Source: Chlorops oryzae
Taxonomy: Eukaryota > Arthropoda > Insecta > Diptera > Chloropidae
Direction: 5' to 3'
Assembly: GCA_020466095.1 (NCBI GenBank)
Contig: CM035806.1
Location: 130,247,156 to 130,311,155, forward strand
Length of the DNA stretch: 64,000 nucleotides
Position numbers and translations under genes: made by a program. The notes beneath the pieces are model-generated. The model searched no databases. It saw nothing but the letters and a program-made list of their open reading frames with translations, and had not been told where the DNA came from. Below are positions 10,929 to 22,028 of the stretch, piece after piece (within the stretch, counting starts at the first letter, position 1; each line of letters opens with the position of its first letter).

Positions 10929-11002
10929 TAAATTTAATAAAATACATTTCTTCGTTTCTATAAATTGATCCTTTCTTTCTTCAACCACCACTGAAAGACA
11001 AG
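10929..11002 (+). repeat. copia 3' LTR remnant
   Basis: The 74 bases are identical by eye to the end of the 5' LTR and are followed by ATTAT, the presumed target duplication. Transposon T intron sequence then continues. Confidence 0.85.
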
Positions 11003-11317
11003 ATTATTAAATCCTTTTAAAAGTTATAATTTTGTTCCTATACAAGCTCGATTAACTATCCTAATCCCAGCTTACACTGAGATCCACACTTTGTCGTCGA
11101 TGCTCGTGGGTACGTATGTGCCAAGGTTGTGATCTACGTGTACATTGTTTCCAGAGATGTTCGTTGTTCTACTAATCTCCATGTTGTCGTTGTCTTCACA
11201 GTGTCACTAACTGCAGTTCGTTGCATAAGCGGTTTGCTGACAAAGCGTGTGTTTGTGGTTTTCCCATTCTACCTTTATTTCATCCTTTGCTTACCTCGCA
11301 CCTTTTGTTTACTGCAG
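11003..11317 (+). other. remainder of intron 1 of transposon T
   Basis: This non-coding sequence ends in a pyrimidine-rich tract and acceptor (TTTACTGCAG, 11308-11317). The acceptor joins in phase with exon 1. Confidence 0.6.
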
Positions 11318-11914
11318 ATGATTTTTTGCCAGGCTCATTCAGCGAAACGCAAGTCTCTTTTCCGAAAGATGCTCCTTCCGATGATTTAGTAGCAGCAGAG
11401 ATGAAAATCGCTTTATCAAAGGAGACTGATAGATCACAAAAAATGAGAATATTGACATCTGCGCCAATCGAATGGTCGGCTGCACAGATTAAAAGGAATC
11501 TTGGCGTTACTCGCTATATGGCAGAAACTGCGTTGAAAATCCGTCAGTCATCAGGCTTTAATTCAAGTGCATCGCAAAAATCAGGCCAACGGTTGCCCGA
11601 CGACGTTGTTAGTAAGGTCCTAGAGTTTTATGAATCGGACGAATATAGTCGTGTTATGCCAGGGAAAAAAGATTGCATTTCGATTGTAAAAGATGGTCAA
11701 AAGGAAAACGTGCAAAAAAGGTTACTCCTTTCCAACCTCAGGGATTTACATGAAGAATTTTTGTCGAAAAATACGGACATAAAAATTAGTTTGTCGAAAT
11801 TTACGAAGTTACGACCACTTCATTGTGTCGTTGTTGGATGTAGCGGTAGCCATAATGTTTGTGTTTGCAAGATACATCAAAACATGAGATTAAAATTTCA
11901 TGGATTAAATAAAG
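11318..11914 (+). pseudogene. transposon T transposase, exon 2 up to the BEL insertion
   Basis: About 199 residues are open. They include a helix-turn-helix-like stretch (WSAAQIKRNLGVTRYMAETA), the block FYESDEYSRVMPGKKDCIS, and a Cys/His block (HCVVVGCSGSHNVCVCKIHQN). These blocks and their order match a family of uncharacterised transposon proteins also found in hydra and insects (recalled, not searched). The frame is cut at GGATTAAATAAAG by the BEL LTR and resumes with GCCTTGCG after the last BEL LTR (about 25470). TAAAG is present on both sides and fits a 5-bp target duplication. Confidence 0.7.
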
Positions 11915-12413
11915 TGTTCATGCAGACGTCCTATTGCAGTGCGTAGAACAGTTTCCCTCCATATAAATCCACTAAAATGCAACCATCGTCTATCTGCAAC
12001 AAGTTGCCAAGGATTGGCTTTTCATGCGTTGCATCTGCGCCGAAAAGTTTGATTCTTGTATCGAACGTGAATACGAACGTATCAAGGTTTTCTCAATATT
12101 TCTCCGCGATCATATTCAAATCGTTTACATATATTTTTATCTCCAAATTAATTGACTTCCAAAGTAATATATTTTCAATTTATTACCTCGATTTGAAACT
12201 TTATTTAATTAAATTACTCTACGAAACATATTTCTCCGAATCAGCAAAGAACGGCGGCGATCGCATTCAAACCACACAAGTAAGAATTCTCTCATAATTC
12301 CTCACAATAAAGAAACTTTATATTTCTCCAAAATCGTGTATTTTTATCTCTTTTATACTCTCGGCTATTCCCGGCTTCCCTGCTTCCCGAAATACACGTC
12401 CTGAGCTATTTAT
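11915..12413 (+). repeat. BEL/Pao 5' LTR
   Basis: It starts TGTTCATGCAGACGTCC and ends GAGCTATTTAT immediately before the primer site, about 499 bp. It matches the LTR at 24970-25464 with few differences. A polyadenylation signal AATAAA lies at 12306-12311. Confidence 0.85.
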
Positions 12414-12431
12414 TGGTCCTTCGAGCCGGAT
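12414..12431 (+). promoter_or_regulatory. primer binding site for tRNA-Tyr
   Basis: TGGTCCTTCGAGCCGGAT is the reverse complement of the 3' end of eukaryotic tRNA-Tyr including CCA (ATCCGGCTCGAAGGACCA). It abuts the 5' LTR, as expected for a reverse-transcription primer site. Confidence 0.85.
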
Positions 12432-13165
12432 CTCCGGAAATTGAAGTTTATATCGAATATTCGTCGCAACCCTATTTGCTGATTCTTTTTCTCACTGCAG
12501 GAATTGGAAACCGGTTTTGAGAATTTGCATACCAACATCTCATTACAACATCATCTACAACAACAACAACACATCTCATCTCTTCTCATCAGTCATTGTA
12601 TATCCAGGTGCGTGCATTTCAATTAATTTTGGCGTTTTTTCGTATTTCCCCCCCGTGAAAAGTAAAAGCTTAAATTAAATATTTTGAAAAGTGCCGGTAC
12701 AGTAAGTTATTTAATTCTCAATGATTTTCACTCAAAACGGAACATTAGATTCCTTTGAGCGGTACTTTTCCGTAAGCCAAAAAACCCGCGAAATTCCTAT
12801 ACTTACATATACATATAACTTTAACAACGCACCTAAAGCCCGCCACTGGTCGTTTTTATATACTTACAAAAAAAAAAAAAAAAAGCCTAAGCGCCAAACG
12901 TGGAAAGAATAAGTGCAAAGCGAAGAAGAAAACTCAAGCCGCTGTTCGTGAGTGGAAAAGAGAAAAAGAATTTGTTCTTTCACTAAGTCGTCTGCGCGGA
13001 CAAGTGCATTGACTTTTAAAAAAGAAATTTGAGTGAAAGTTTTCAGATCAGCCGGTGATTCGCACAGTGGGCAAATTTTTGTATTCGCTTGCACTAAATT
13101 CTTGCACTATTTTAATAGAAATTCAAATTATTTTTTTCTCATTGGTCAGCATTAAATAATTTAAA
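12432..13165 (+). other. BEL/Pao untranslated leader
   Basis: The leader lies between the primer site and gag. It contains a CAA-rich stretch (about 12548-12570) and an A run near 12868-12883. No frame here resembles a protein. Confidence 0.6.
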
Positions 13166-13942
13166 ATGTCGTTTTCTACATTGTGTACCCAAATAACTGA
13201 TTTCGTCGACGCTTTCGATGAACTTCCTAAAGCCGCTCACACTAATTTCACCATTGAAATTCAAAAAAAGGAACTTCCATCCTTATGGGATGCGCTCAAA
13301 CGAGAATATCACTGCGCTCTTCAAAATGCAACTAAAAAGGGCAAAACCAGTGAAGAAATAAATGCGTTAAAAACTCAACATAAAGGCAGTTATGCTGCGT
13401 ATCTGAAGTGTGTTTCGGAGATGGAAGAAATTTCTTCGAAATCGTTGAACGTATCAGACACCACCAATTTTCCTGGGTTTAATATTCTCACTGACCATTT
13501 TGAACCGCAAGTGAAACTACCTCCGTGCGATACTATTATATTTGAAGGAGATTATCTCTCATGGCCGACTTTTCGAGATTTATTTACGGCGATTTATATC
13601 TCAAATACTCGCTTGTCCCCTGTCGAGAAAATGTACCACTTGCTTCAAAAAACACGCGGCGAAGCGAATGAAATTGTCAGGAAATGTCCCTTAACTCATG
13701 ATGGCTTTGTTGTAGCATGGAAAAATTTAGTAGACCGATACGATAATCGACGCATACTAGTTAACAGTCAGCTTAAGGTTTTATTTAATCTCAAACCGGT
13801 GACAAGTGAGTCGAGTGCAGCTCTTAAAAGCTTACAGCGTGAAATAAATAATTGTATCTCGACATTGGAAATGTATAAAATTGATGTTGAAAGCTGGGTT
13901 GCCAACTCTCAGTTTAGCTCTTTGGGAACAGACTCTCACTAA
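13166..13942 (+). pseudogene. BEL/Pao gag, N-terminal frame
   Basis: ATG 13166 opens a frame of about 258 residues with the DUF1759-type Gag core of BEL elements (FEGDYLSWPTFRDLF, then VEKMYHLLQKTRGEA). The frame leaves the Gag reading near 13895, where a 1-nt shift moves the true continuation into the next frame. The zinc-knuckle part of Gag is therefore in the downstream ORF. Confidence 0.85.
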
Positions 13943-16900
13943 CAAATCTGAAATCCCAAAATGGACAGATTTAGATGCGTTTCTCACAAATCGTTTTTAT
14001 ACGTTAGAATCCGTGTCAGATTTTCGTGACAAATCAGACTCGGCCTCCAATTTTAAGTCTCAAGGTCCGTCTACTTCTAAAGGCCACCAATCGGAAACGC
14101 CTAAAAGCAATCGAATTAATACATATCAAGCAAAAACAGAGAGATCAGGTTGTTGCGTATGTTCATCTCGGGAGCATGCAACAAAAAATTGTGCTAAATT
14201 CCTAGCACTTAGCGTTCAGGAGCGGTTCAATAAAGTGAAACAGCAAAATTTGTGCATTAATTGTCTCGCCAATTCTCATGTTTTTAAAAATTGTACCAGT
14301 GCTCACAATTGTACGAAGTGCCATAAAAGGCATCACACTCTGTTACATCGTCACAATATACCGTCACAAAATAATTCCCTTAAATCTTCTCGAAATGCAT
14401 CATTTTCTAGACAAGCACATCCTACGCAAGTAAGAACGAATTCTCAAATCGAATCGGATGATGCTATTGCATCAACTGGTGCTGCGGCCGCAAATGCTTT
14501 CACTGTTCAATCTCACGTGGCCATTTCTGCGCGTCAAGTGTTGCTCGGCACCGCTATGGTTCATATTTACCATAATGGTGTTACGTACCCTGCCAGAGCA
14601 CTGATCGACCCTGGATCGGAAGGCACTTTCATTACTGAACGCCTTCAACAATTATTAAAACTCCCAGAAAAAAGGGTGAATGCAAAAGTTTCAGGAATTA
14701 ATAGAACTATTTCCGCTAAAACATTAAAATCAGTCAATTTTGTTTTAGGCCCTCTCAATAATTCTGAACTTAAAATTGAAGTTGCAGGACTCGTGCTTCC
14801 ATTTTTAACTGAAAATATTCCTACTTATTCTCTGGATATTAATAAAATTCAAATTCCCTCTGATCTCAAACTTGCTGACAATCAATTTTGGAAAAGTAAC
14901 GAAATTGATATTCTTATTGGGGCTGATATTTATCCGTTAATTCTACTTAATGGTATTAGGAAAAATGCGTGTGGCTCTTTAATGGCACAAAACACAATGT
15001 TTGGACGGATATTGTTGGGGCCGGTTATTTCAAAGGCGTCTAATAATATCCGAGTGTTTCTGTCTTCCATTAATGAACTTTCATTAGATAAACAAATGAA
15101 TCAATTTTGGGAAATTGAGGATCTTCCGAAAAAGAAGTTTATAACTGAAGAAGAAAATGCATGTGAAAATCTGTTTGTCAACACCACTTCCCGTGCTGCT
15201 GATGGCCGTTATGTTTTTCAACTTCCATTCAAAACTTTTCCCAACAGCATAGGGGCGTCGAAAGAAATTGCTAAGAGACAATTTTTGCGTAACGAACTTC
15301 GGTTAATGAAATCTCCCGAGTTGAAGACACAATATGATAAGGTTTTAATGGAATATCTTGAATTAGGGCATATGGAAAAGGTCGTTAGTCCTGATCAAAT
15401 TCCTCATTATTATATGCCGCATCACGCAGTATTTAAACCAGAAAGCACGACAACAACGGTTCGTGTCGTGTTCAATGCGTCATGCAAGTCGACCAACGGG
15501 AAAAGTCTTAATGACATTCTGCATGTAGGTCCATCTCTTCAGCAAGATCTCACTATTTTAATTGTGAAATGGCGATTCTTCCGCTACGTTTTTAATGGCG
15601 ATTTAGAAAAAATGTATCGTCAAATACGAGTACATGACTCACACACTCCCTTTCAGCGAATTATTTTTCGTGAATCACCCTCAGATCCCTTGGAAGAGTT
15701 CGAACTGAAAACAGTTACTTTTGGAGTTAATTGTGCGCCTTATTTGGCCATTCGAGCTCTCATCCAATTGGCCAATGATGTTGAACATTCTCTTCCCTTA
15801 GCTTCAAATATTTTGAAAAACATGATGTACGTCGATGATGCACTTGCAGGGGCACATACTATAAAGGACACTCTCGAAGCTTTAGAACAACTTATTCAGG
15901 CGACCAATTCGGTTGGTTTCAATATGAGAAAATGGACATCGAATTGTAAAGAAGTTTTGAATTCACTCCCAGTGACAGATTTATTGAATGAAGATTTTCT
16001 AAAAATCGAAGACTGTAGCTCCACCAAAACTTTGGGCATTCTTTGGAATGCTAATTCCGATAGTTTTTTCTTCACAGTGTTCCCCTTTCCTGATCAATCT
16101 TCGTACACGAAACAAGAAGTTCTTTCCATGATCGCTAAACTTTTTGATCCCGCAGGATGGCTTTCACCTATCGTTATCGTTGCCAAAATGTTCATGCAAC
16201 AGTTATGGTTAAAAAAAATAGAATGGGATGAGAAAATTCCTTCTGACCTTCTCATTATATGGAAAGATTTCATGGAAAGTCATAAATCTATTAATAAAAT
16301 ACGTATACCAAGATGGGTAAATTATTCACCAAATGCCGCTGTTCAATATCATGCTTTTTGTGATGCCTCCGAAAAGGCATTCGGAGCATGTATATATATT
16401 CGTTCAGAAAATGGACCATGTGTAACAACAAATCTTATATTTGCAAAATCTCGTGTCGCACCAGTCAAATCTGTTTCTCTCCCTCAATTAGAACTCTGTG
16501 GTGCAACTTTATTATCCGAAATGATAGGAGCATTAGTCGAAGAATTAAAAATAAATAAAAAATCCCTTATTCTGTTGGACTGATTCCACAATTGTTCTCG
16601 CGTGGCTTCAAAAGCCCCCGTGTGCATGGAATGCATTTGTAGCCAATCGAGTGTCAAAAATTTTAGAAACAACCAACCAAGAAAATTAGTTTCATGTGGA
16701 CTCCAATGACAATCCTGCGGATATGATTAGTCGAGGGATGGACAGCGAAGATCTCGTCAGAAATCAATTATGGTGGACAGGACCTTCATGGTTAAAATTG
16801 GAAGCAGACGCATGGCCAAAATCGAATCCCTCATGCACATTCAACACCAATTTAGAACAAAAGGCTATTAAAATTAATTATGCATTTTTTTGCAATTTTG

Positions 16901-18383
16901 ACGATCTAATGGATAGATTTTCAAATTTTGCTCATGCAGTACGTGTGCTTTCGTATGTTTTTCGTTTCACAAAACGGCGAAGTCAAGGTGCGGTTTCACA
17001 TACAAAAACCGTTACAAGTGGTGAAATTAAATCCACTCAAAGTTAGTTGATTCAAATAGCGCAGACAGCTTATTTCGCGAGGGAATATTTTTTGCTGTCG
17101 AAAAAACTTCCCGTTGATCCCAAAAGCAAACTTACAACTTTAAATCCTTTTCTCGACATTGATGGATTACTCCGAGTGGGAAGTCGCTTATCACGTTCCC
17201 TTTCTTTAGGATATAATGAAAAGTTTCCCATTATTCTTCCATATTCTGCTCGATTCACGCGTCTGTTTGTGAACTTTATTCATGAAATCAGTTTACATGG
17301 GGGGTAATCAACTCATGTTACGCTTGATACGTCAACAATTTTGGATTCCGAAGGCTAAAAACTTGATTAGATCCATTATTAATACTTGTAAAGTATGCCT
17401 TGTCCATAAAAAGAAAGTGCAAAGCCAACTGATGGCTGCCTTGCCTCCAGAACGAGTAACTATTGCTAGACCGTTCACGTCAACTGGTATCGATTTCTGT
17501 GGTCCTTTTGATATAAAGAGCTACAGAGGTCGAGGATGCAGTGTAACAAAAGGTTACGTTTCACTGTTCGTTTGTTTTGCTACTAAGGCAATACATCTTG
17601 AAGCAGTTAGTGACCTCACGACGCCCATGTTTTTGGCAGCCTTTGCTCGATTTGTAGCCCGGCGAGGCTGTCCAGCAAAAATATTTTCCGACAATGGTAC
17701 AAATTTTGTTGGCGCTTCTCGAGTATTGAAGAATGAGTTTAAAGAATTTCTAAAAGCTACGAAATCGAATGTTGAGCATAAGTATTCGAGTCAAGCAGTT
17801 GAATGGAAATTTATTCCACCTGGAGCCCCTCACATGGAAGGACTTTGGGAAGCAGGGGTCAAATCCTTCAAATCATTTTCGACGCTTTGCAGGCAATTTT
17901 AAATACACGTTTGAAGAATTCAGCACGATTCTTCATCGAATTGAGGCATGTCTAAACTCTCGACCTTTGAGTCCTATCTCCGATGACCCCACAGATGTAG
18001 AACCGTTAACTCCAGGGCACTTCCTTATTGGAGGTCCACTTCTCTCTCTGCCAGACGCTGAAATTGAGAATAATCCCATGTCCATTGTAAATCGTTATCA
18101 GAAAATTAAAGCAATTTATCAGCATTTTTGTAAAAGATGGAAATCAGAATATTTAAAAGAATTACATAAACGCAACAAATGGAAATTTCCCCAAAAGGAT
18201 ATCTCGAGTAACGATTTAGTCGTCATACAAGACGAAAATCTCCCTCCCAACGAATGGCGTTTAGGGAGAGTAGAAAGTGTACACTGCGGTTCTGACAATC
18301 GCGTACGAGTGGTCAGCATCAAAACGGCTAAGGGCGTTATTAAACGACCTGTAGTTAAACTTGTTTTACTCCCGAATCCATGA
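13895..18383 (+). pseudogene. BEL/Pao gag C-terminus and pol (PR, RT, RNase H, IN)
   Basis: In order the frame shows Gag zinc knuckles (CCVCSS...; CINCLANSHVFKNC; CTKCHKRHH), a retropepsin region with ALIDPGSEGTFITER near 14600, and an RT with NGDLEKMYRQI and YVDD (near 15830). RNase H follows (AFCDASEKAFGACI), then the integrase zinc-binding (CKVCLVHKK) and core (GIDFCGPF; FSDNGTNFVGA; MEGLWEAGVKSFK). The last part is a DUF5641-type C-terminus ending in a TGA at 18381. Breaks: frameshift near 16580, in-frame TAG near 16687 and 17044, frameshift near 17285 and another near 17870. The protease has DPGS where D(S/T)GS is usual. Confidence 0.85.
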
Positions 18384-19370
18384 TTTTTTCAACATCATAT
18401 TTTTATTTGTTTTTGTGCGTATTTTCCCTTTCATTTTTATACTTTAGCATGAATTCCCAGGCTACCGAAGATTCAGCAACAATGAATTGTTTAGTTTGCA
18501 AAAAACCACATGCGCTGCGGTTTTGCCCGACGTTTTTGAAGCAATCGCTCGAAGGCAGATTACGTATGGTTTTGCTTCACCGATATTGTTCAAACTGCTT
18601 GGCGCAAACACATATTAGGCGAAATTGCCCAAGCAAGCATCTCTGTCACCGATGCCACGAGCAACATCATTCGCTTTTGCACGACGACAGAAAAAGCACT
18701 CAAAAGCCATCTTGTCCCATGGCTCATCGAAGATCTCGCTCGTATCAAACTCAACCGCCATCCTGTCTCATGGCTTCTCGGTTGGGTCAACGGCGTGTTG
18801 AGAGACCTCGCTCGTCGCTCCTACAATACCGGACACCTCGCTCGTGTTCCGAGGAGCGCAGCAGTGACTGACCCCGCTCGTCCATGCTCACTGCTGTCAC
18901 AACTGCCGGGGTGATGTTACGGCCAACGGCAATAATAAAAATTGCAGTGCAGCACAAATTATATTCTTTAAGGGGCACTACTGGACCCGAATTCCGTAGA
19001 GTCCATTTTAACGGAAAGGTGTGCAAGGAAAATACGGCCACCCTACAACGTCGTCAATGGAGAACATCAATGCGTCCTGCAACTACGTGCAAAAATGGAC
19101 TTGAATCTCCAGCTCACAATTCAAGCCCACATTAAAGATATGACCATCGTGACGCCACAAAGAAATATCGACGAACGCATCACATCGCTATTCATGGCTA
19201 TTAAACTGGCCGACCCTAAGTTCTACCAATCCGCGGATGTGGATATTATATTGGGATCGGATGTATACGCTAAAATTATGCGCTCCGGGCTTCTCGAAGG
19301 ACAATACGGACGACCACTGGGTCAGCTGACCATCTTCGGTTATGTCCTAACAGGGGTAGTAAACAATTAA
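18380..19370 (+). pseudogene. BEL third ORF: zinc knuckles plus retropepsin-like domain
   Basis: ATG 18380 overlaps the pol stop as ATGA. The first 24 residues are strongly hydrophobic and signal-like, and a second Met (18450) starts the soluble part. Knuckle-like motifs follow (NCLVCKK; CSNCLAQTHIRRNC; CHRCHEQHHSLLH). They closely parallel the Gag knuckles of the same element. After a Ser/Arg-rich linker the frame shifts (near 18870 and 18980), and a protease-like domain appears (near 18975) and ends at GYVLTGVVNN (stop 19368-19370). An ORF in this place is usually env. A second Gag/PR-like module here is unusual to me, and its frame is better preserved in the duplicate at 21143-21993. Confidence 0.65.
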
Positions 19371-19373
19371 GCC

Positions 19374-19381
19374 AAAAAAAA

Positions 19382-19421
<40 letters not shown>

Positions 19422-19424
19422 TTA
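19374..19424 (+). repeat. A-run followed by (TA)n
   Basis: About 25 A residues, then AT repeats, directly after the third ORF. The duplicate at 21996-22032 has the same arrangement but shorter. Confidence 0.9.
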
Positions 19425-20013
19425 AATTTTATTTCTACTATTTTTATCCTTTTTAATGAATTCAAAATACAAAAAACCCATTTTCCAATAAAATTGAATT
19501 GCACTGCACTTACATATAATCTAACAAATGAAATTTTCTCGCAGGTAGAACTTATATCACTCTCATTTTTGCAGATCAACGAGAGGTCTTGTGATGGTTT
19601 GAAGGTGATCTTGCGCCCTAGCACTGCAAGGGGGGCGGAATGTTCATGCAGACGTCCTATTGCAGTGCGTAGAACAGTTTCCCTCCATATAAATCCACTA
19701 AAATGCAACCATCGTCTATCTGCAACAAGTTGCCAAGGATTGGCTTTTCATGCGTTGCATCTGCGCCGAAAAGTTTGATTCTTGTATCGAACGTGAATAC
19801 GAACGTATCAAGGTTTTCTCAATATTTCTCCGCGATCATATTCAAATCGTTTACATATATTTTTATCTCCAAATTAATTGACTTCCAAAGTAATTTATTT
19901 TCAATTTATTACCTCGATTTGAAACTTTATTTAATTAAATTACTCTATAAAACATATTTCTCCGAATCAGCAAAGAACGGCGGCGATCGCATTCAAACCA
20001 CACAAGTAAGAAT
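19425..20013 (+). repeat. BEL 3' UTR, polypurine tract and truncated LTR
   Basis: The polypurine tract AAGGGGGGCGGA (19629-19640) precedes TGTTCATGCAGACG, the LTR start at 19641. The LTR follows the 5' LTR to CACAAGTAAGAATT and then stops, lacking the last about 120 bp, which include the AATAAA signal. Transposon T coding sequence starts at once, so this LTR copy carries an exact terminal deletion. Confidence 0.8.
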
Positions 20014-20014
20014 T

Positions 20015-20316
20015 TATAAAGCCTTGCGAGAATCTGGTACTGAGGAAAAAAATTCGATCCAGAAAGTAGCAAACAAAATATTGTGTTCTGAACCAAACGA
20101 ATTCTGTTTCCTCCGACATTGTGATTGTTGTCCGGATTAGACGAACAATTTGAAAGACCTTCGCACTTACCGGAAGATTTGTTAATCAATTACAAACAAT
20201 GGTCCTGCATAGATAGGTGAGTATTATATCGATGCCGATGGCATATAAGCAATAAAAAAGAAATTTTCTGTAAGTACAAAAATATATTTTGAAAGTACAA
20301 TTAATTATCTTTAATC
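20015..20316 (+). pseudogene. transposon T fragments (coding, then 3' UTR)
   Basis: 20015-20216 continues the T transposase after the BEL site (blocks NEFCFLRHCDCC and LPEDLLINYKQW), with one frameshift near 20133, and ends at a donor ATAG|GTGAGT. The sequence then jumps to a piece (20246-20316) that matches the T 3' untranslated region around 31985-32052. Intervening T sequence is missing. The block recurs at 22617-22890. Confidence 0.65.
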
Positions 20317-20319
20317 AGA

Positions 20320-21142
20320 CGCGAATGGCAACGGTCCCGGTCTCCGTTGGCCAAAAACAAAACTAAAAAGTAAGAAAAAAGCTTAGAATAGCTCTAAATA
20401 GGGAAAAAGAATCTAAAGCTCACAACTTTGTCGAAATAATTACGCCTGTAGGCTCAAATCGTAGCTCCTTGTGGTTGGCAAGCCGTTTTTCTTAAGACTC
20501 CTGTGCAGAGTGAAACACCTGTTCGGTGTCCCAACAGTGGTTAGGCGCGCTCAGACGAAGAGAAGGCTACAGCTTTTGCTTTGCACCTTAATAAAGTATT
20601 CCAACCGAATCCGAGTAATTCTGAGTATACTCTTCCGAACGAATCCGAAAATACACGCAGAATTTCCGTCCAAATTAGTTCAAGTGAAATTTCGGGTATC
20701 ATAAAAAATGAACTTGTGACAAAAAAAGCCCCGGGACATGATCTTGTCACTCCAAAAATTTTAAAAAATATCCCATCTGTAGCAGTACAGTTTTTAACAG
20801 TCTTGTTCAATGCAATAATTAAATTCAGTTACTTTCCAAAAGATTGGAAACGATCGGTCATTAAAATGGTGCCTAAGCCAGGAAAGGACCCTACCCAAAC
20901 ATCCTCTTATAGACCAATTAGCCTTCTCCCTTGCCTCTCAAAAACTATTCGAAAAGGTTCTTTTAGCTAAATTAAACACCTTATTTGCAAGAGCAGAATA
21001 TAATTCCAAAACATCAATTCGGGTTTAGGAAACAACACGGTACTATCGAACAGGTAAATCGAATTACCAACGAAATCAGGATTGCCTATGAAAACGGAGT
21101 ATTGCTCTGCAGTATTCATAGATGTGCAGCAAGCATTCGATG
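20320..21142 (+). pseudogene. Jockey-like LINE ORF2 fragment (RT, palm start)
   Basis: The translated sequence carries a spacer with VEIITPVGSNRSSLW and then RT blocks: KKAPGHDLVTPKIL (block 1/2), NAIIKFSYFPKDWK, MVPKPGKDPTQTSSYRPISLLP, and AVFIDVQQAFDAV (block A). At least two frameshifts are present (near 20490 and 20945). The sequence stops at the block A motif, where it joins a second copy of the BEL third ORF. Confidence 0.8.
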
Positions 21143-21993
21143 CGGTTTTGCCCGACGTTTTTGAAGCAATCGCTCGAGGCAGATTACGTATGGTTTTGCT
21201 TCACCGATATTGTTCAAACTGCTTGGCGCAAACACATATTAGGCGAAATTGCCCAAGCAAGCATCTCTGTCACCGATGCCACGAGCAGCAGCATTCGCTT
21301 TTGCACGACGACAGAAAAAGCACTCAAAAGCCATCTTGTCCCATGGCTCATCGAAGATCTCGCTCGTATCAAACTCAACCGCCATCCTGTCTCATGGCTT
21401 CTCGGTTGGGTCAACGGCGTGTTGAGAGACCTCGCTCGTCGCTCCTACAATACCGGACACCTCGCTCGTGTTCCGAGGAGCGCAGCAGTGACGGACCCCG
21501 CTCGTCCATGCTCACTGCTGTCACAACTGCCGGGGTGATGTTACGGCCAACGGCAATAATAAAAATTGCAGTGCAGCACAAATTATATTCTTTAAGGGCA
21601 CTACTGGACCCGAATTCCGTAGAGTCCATTTTAACGGAAAGGTGTGCAAGGAAAATACGGCCACCCTACAACGTCGTCAATGGAGAACATCAATGCGTCC
21701 TGCAACTACGTGCAAAAATGGACTTGAATCTCCAGCTCACAATTCAAGCCCACATTAAAGATATGACCATCGTGACGCCACAAAGAAATATCGACGAACG
21801 CATCACATCGCTATTCATGGGTATTAAACTGGCCGACCCTAAGTTCTACCAATCCGCGGATGTGGATATTATATTGGGAGCGGATGTATACGCTAAAATT
21901 ATGCGCTCCGGGCTTCTCGAAGGACAATACGGACGACCACTGGGTCAGCTGACCATCTTCGGTTATGTCCTAACAGGGGTAGTAAACAATTAA
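21143..21993 (+). pseudogene. second copy of BEL third ORF, fused to LINE frame
   Basis: Starting at GCGGTTTTGCCCGACG this repeats 18517-19370. Here the knuckle, linker and protease-like parts stay in a single frame (303 residues with the LINE-derived start), so the module is one continuous coding unit. The active-site triad region reads ALLDPNS, with Asn where Gly is expected. The fusion with LINE at the N-terminus is a duplication junction, not a natural protein start. Confidence 0.7.
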
Positions 21994-21995
21994 GT

Positions 21996-22028
<33 letters not shown>

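Larger units (their letters stand above)
5589..11002 (+). mobile_element. Ty1/copia LTR retrotransposon, interrupted and with a gap
   Basis: The element comprises a 5' LTR (5589-5857), a primer site overlapping the gag start (GGTTATGGGCGA), gag-protease-integrase-RT frames, a nested 2.17-kb element, a 100-N gap and a 3' LTR remnant. It lies in the first intron of transposon T and is flanked by ATTAT. The RT/RNase H portion after the YGL motif is hidden in the gap. Confidence 0.85.

Noticed and set aside
10717..10991. Open frames spanning the N gap
   Set aside because: They exist only because N codons were not treated as stops.
11977..12297. ORFs in BEL LTRs (also at 19703 and 25079)
   Set aside because: The same frame appears in each LTR copy because it is LTR sequence. 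It is AT-rich and lacks family features.
12424..12912. ORF at 12721-12912 in the BEL leader as a gene
   Set aside because: It ends in a poly-Lys run from an A tract and lies between the primer site and gag. No similarity.
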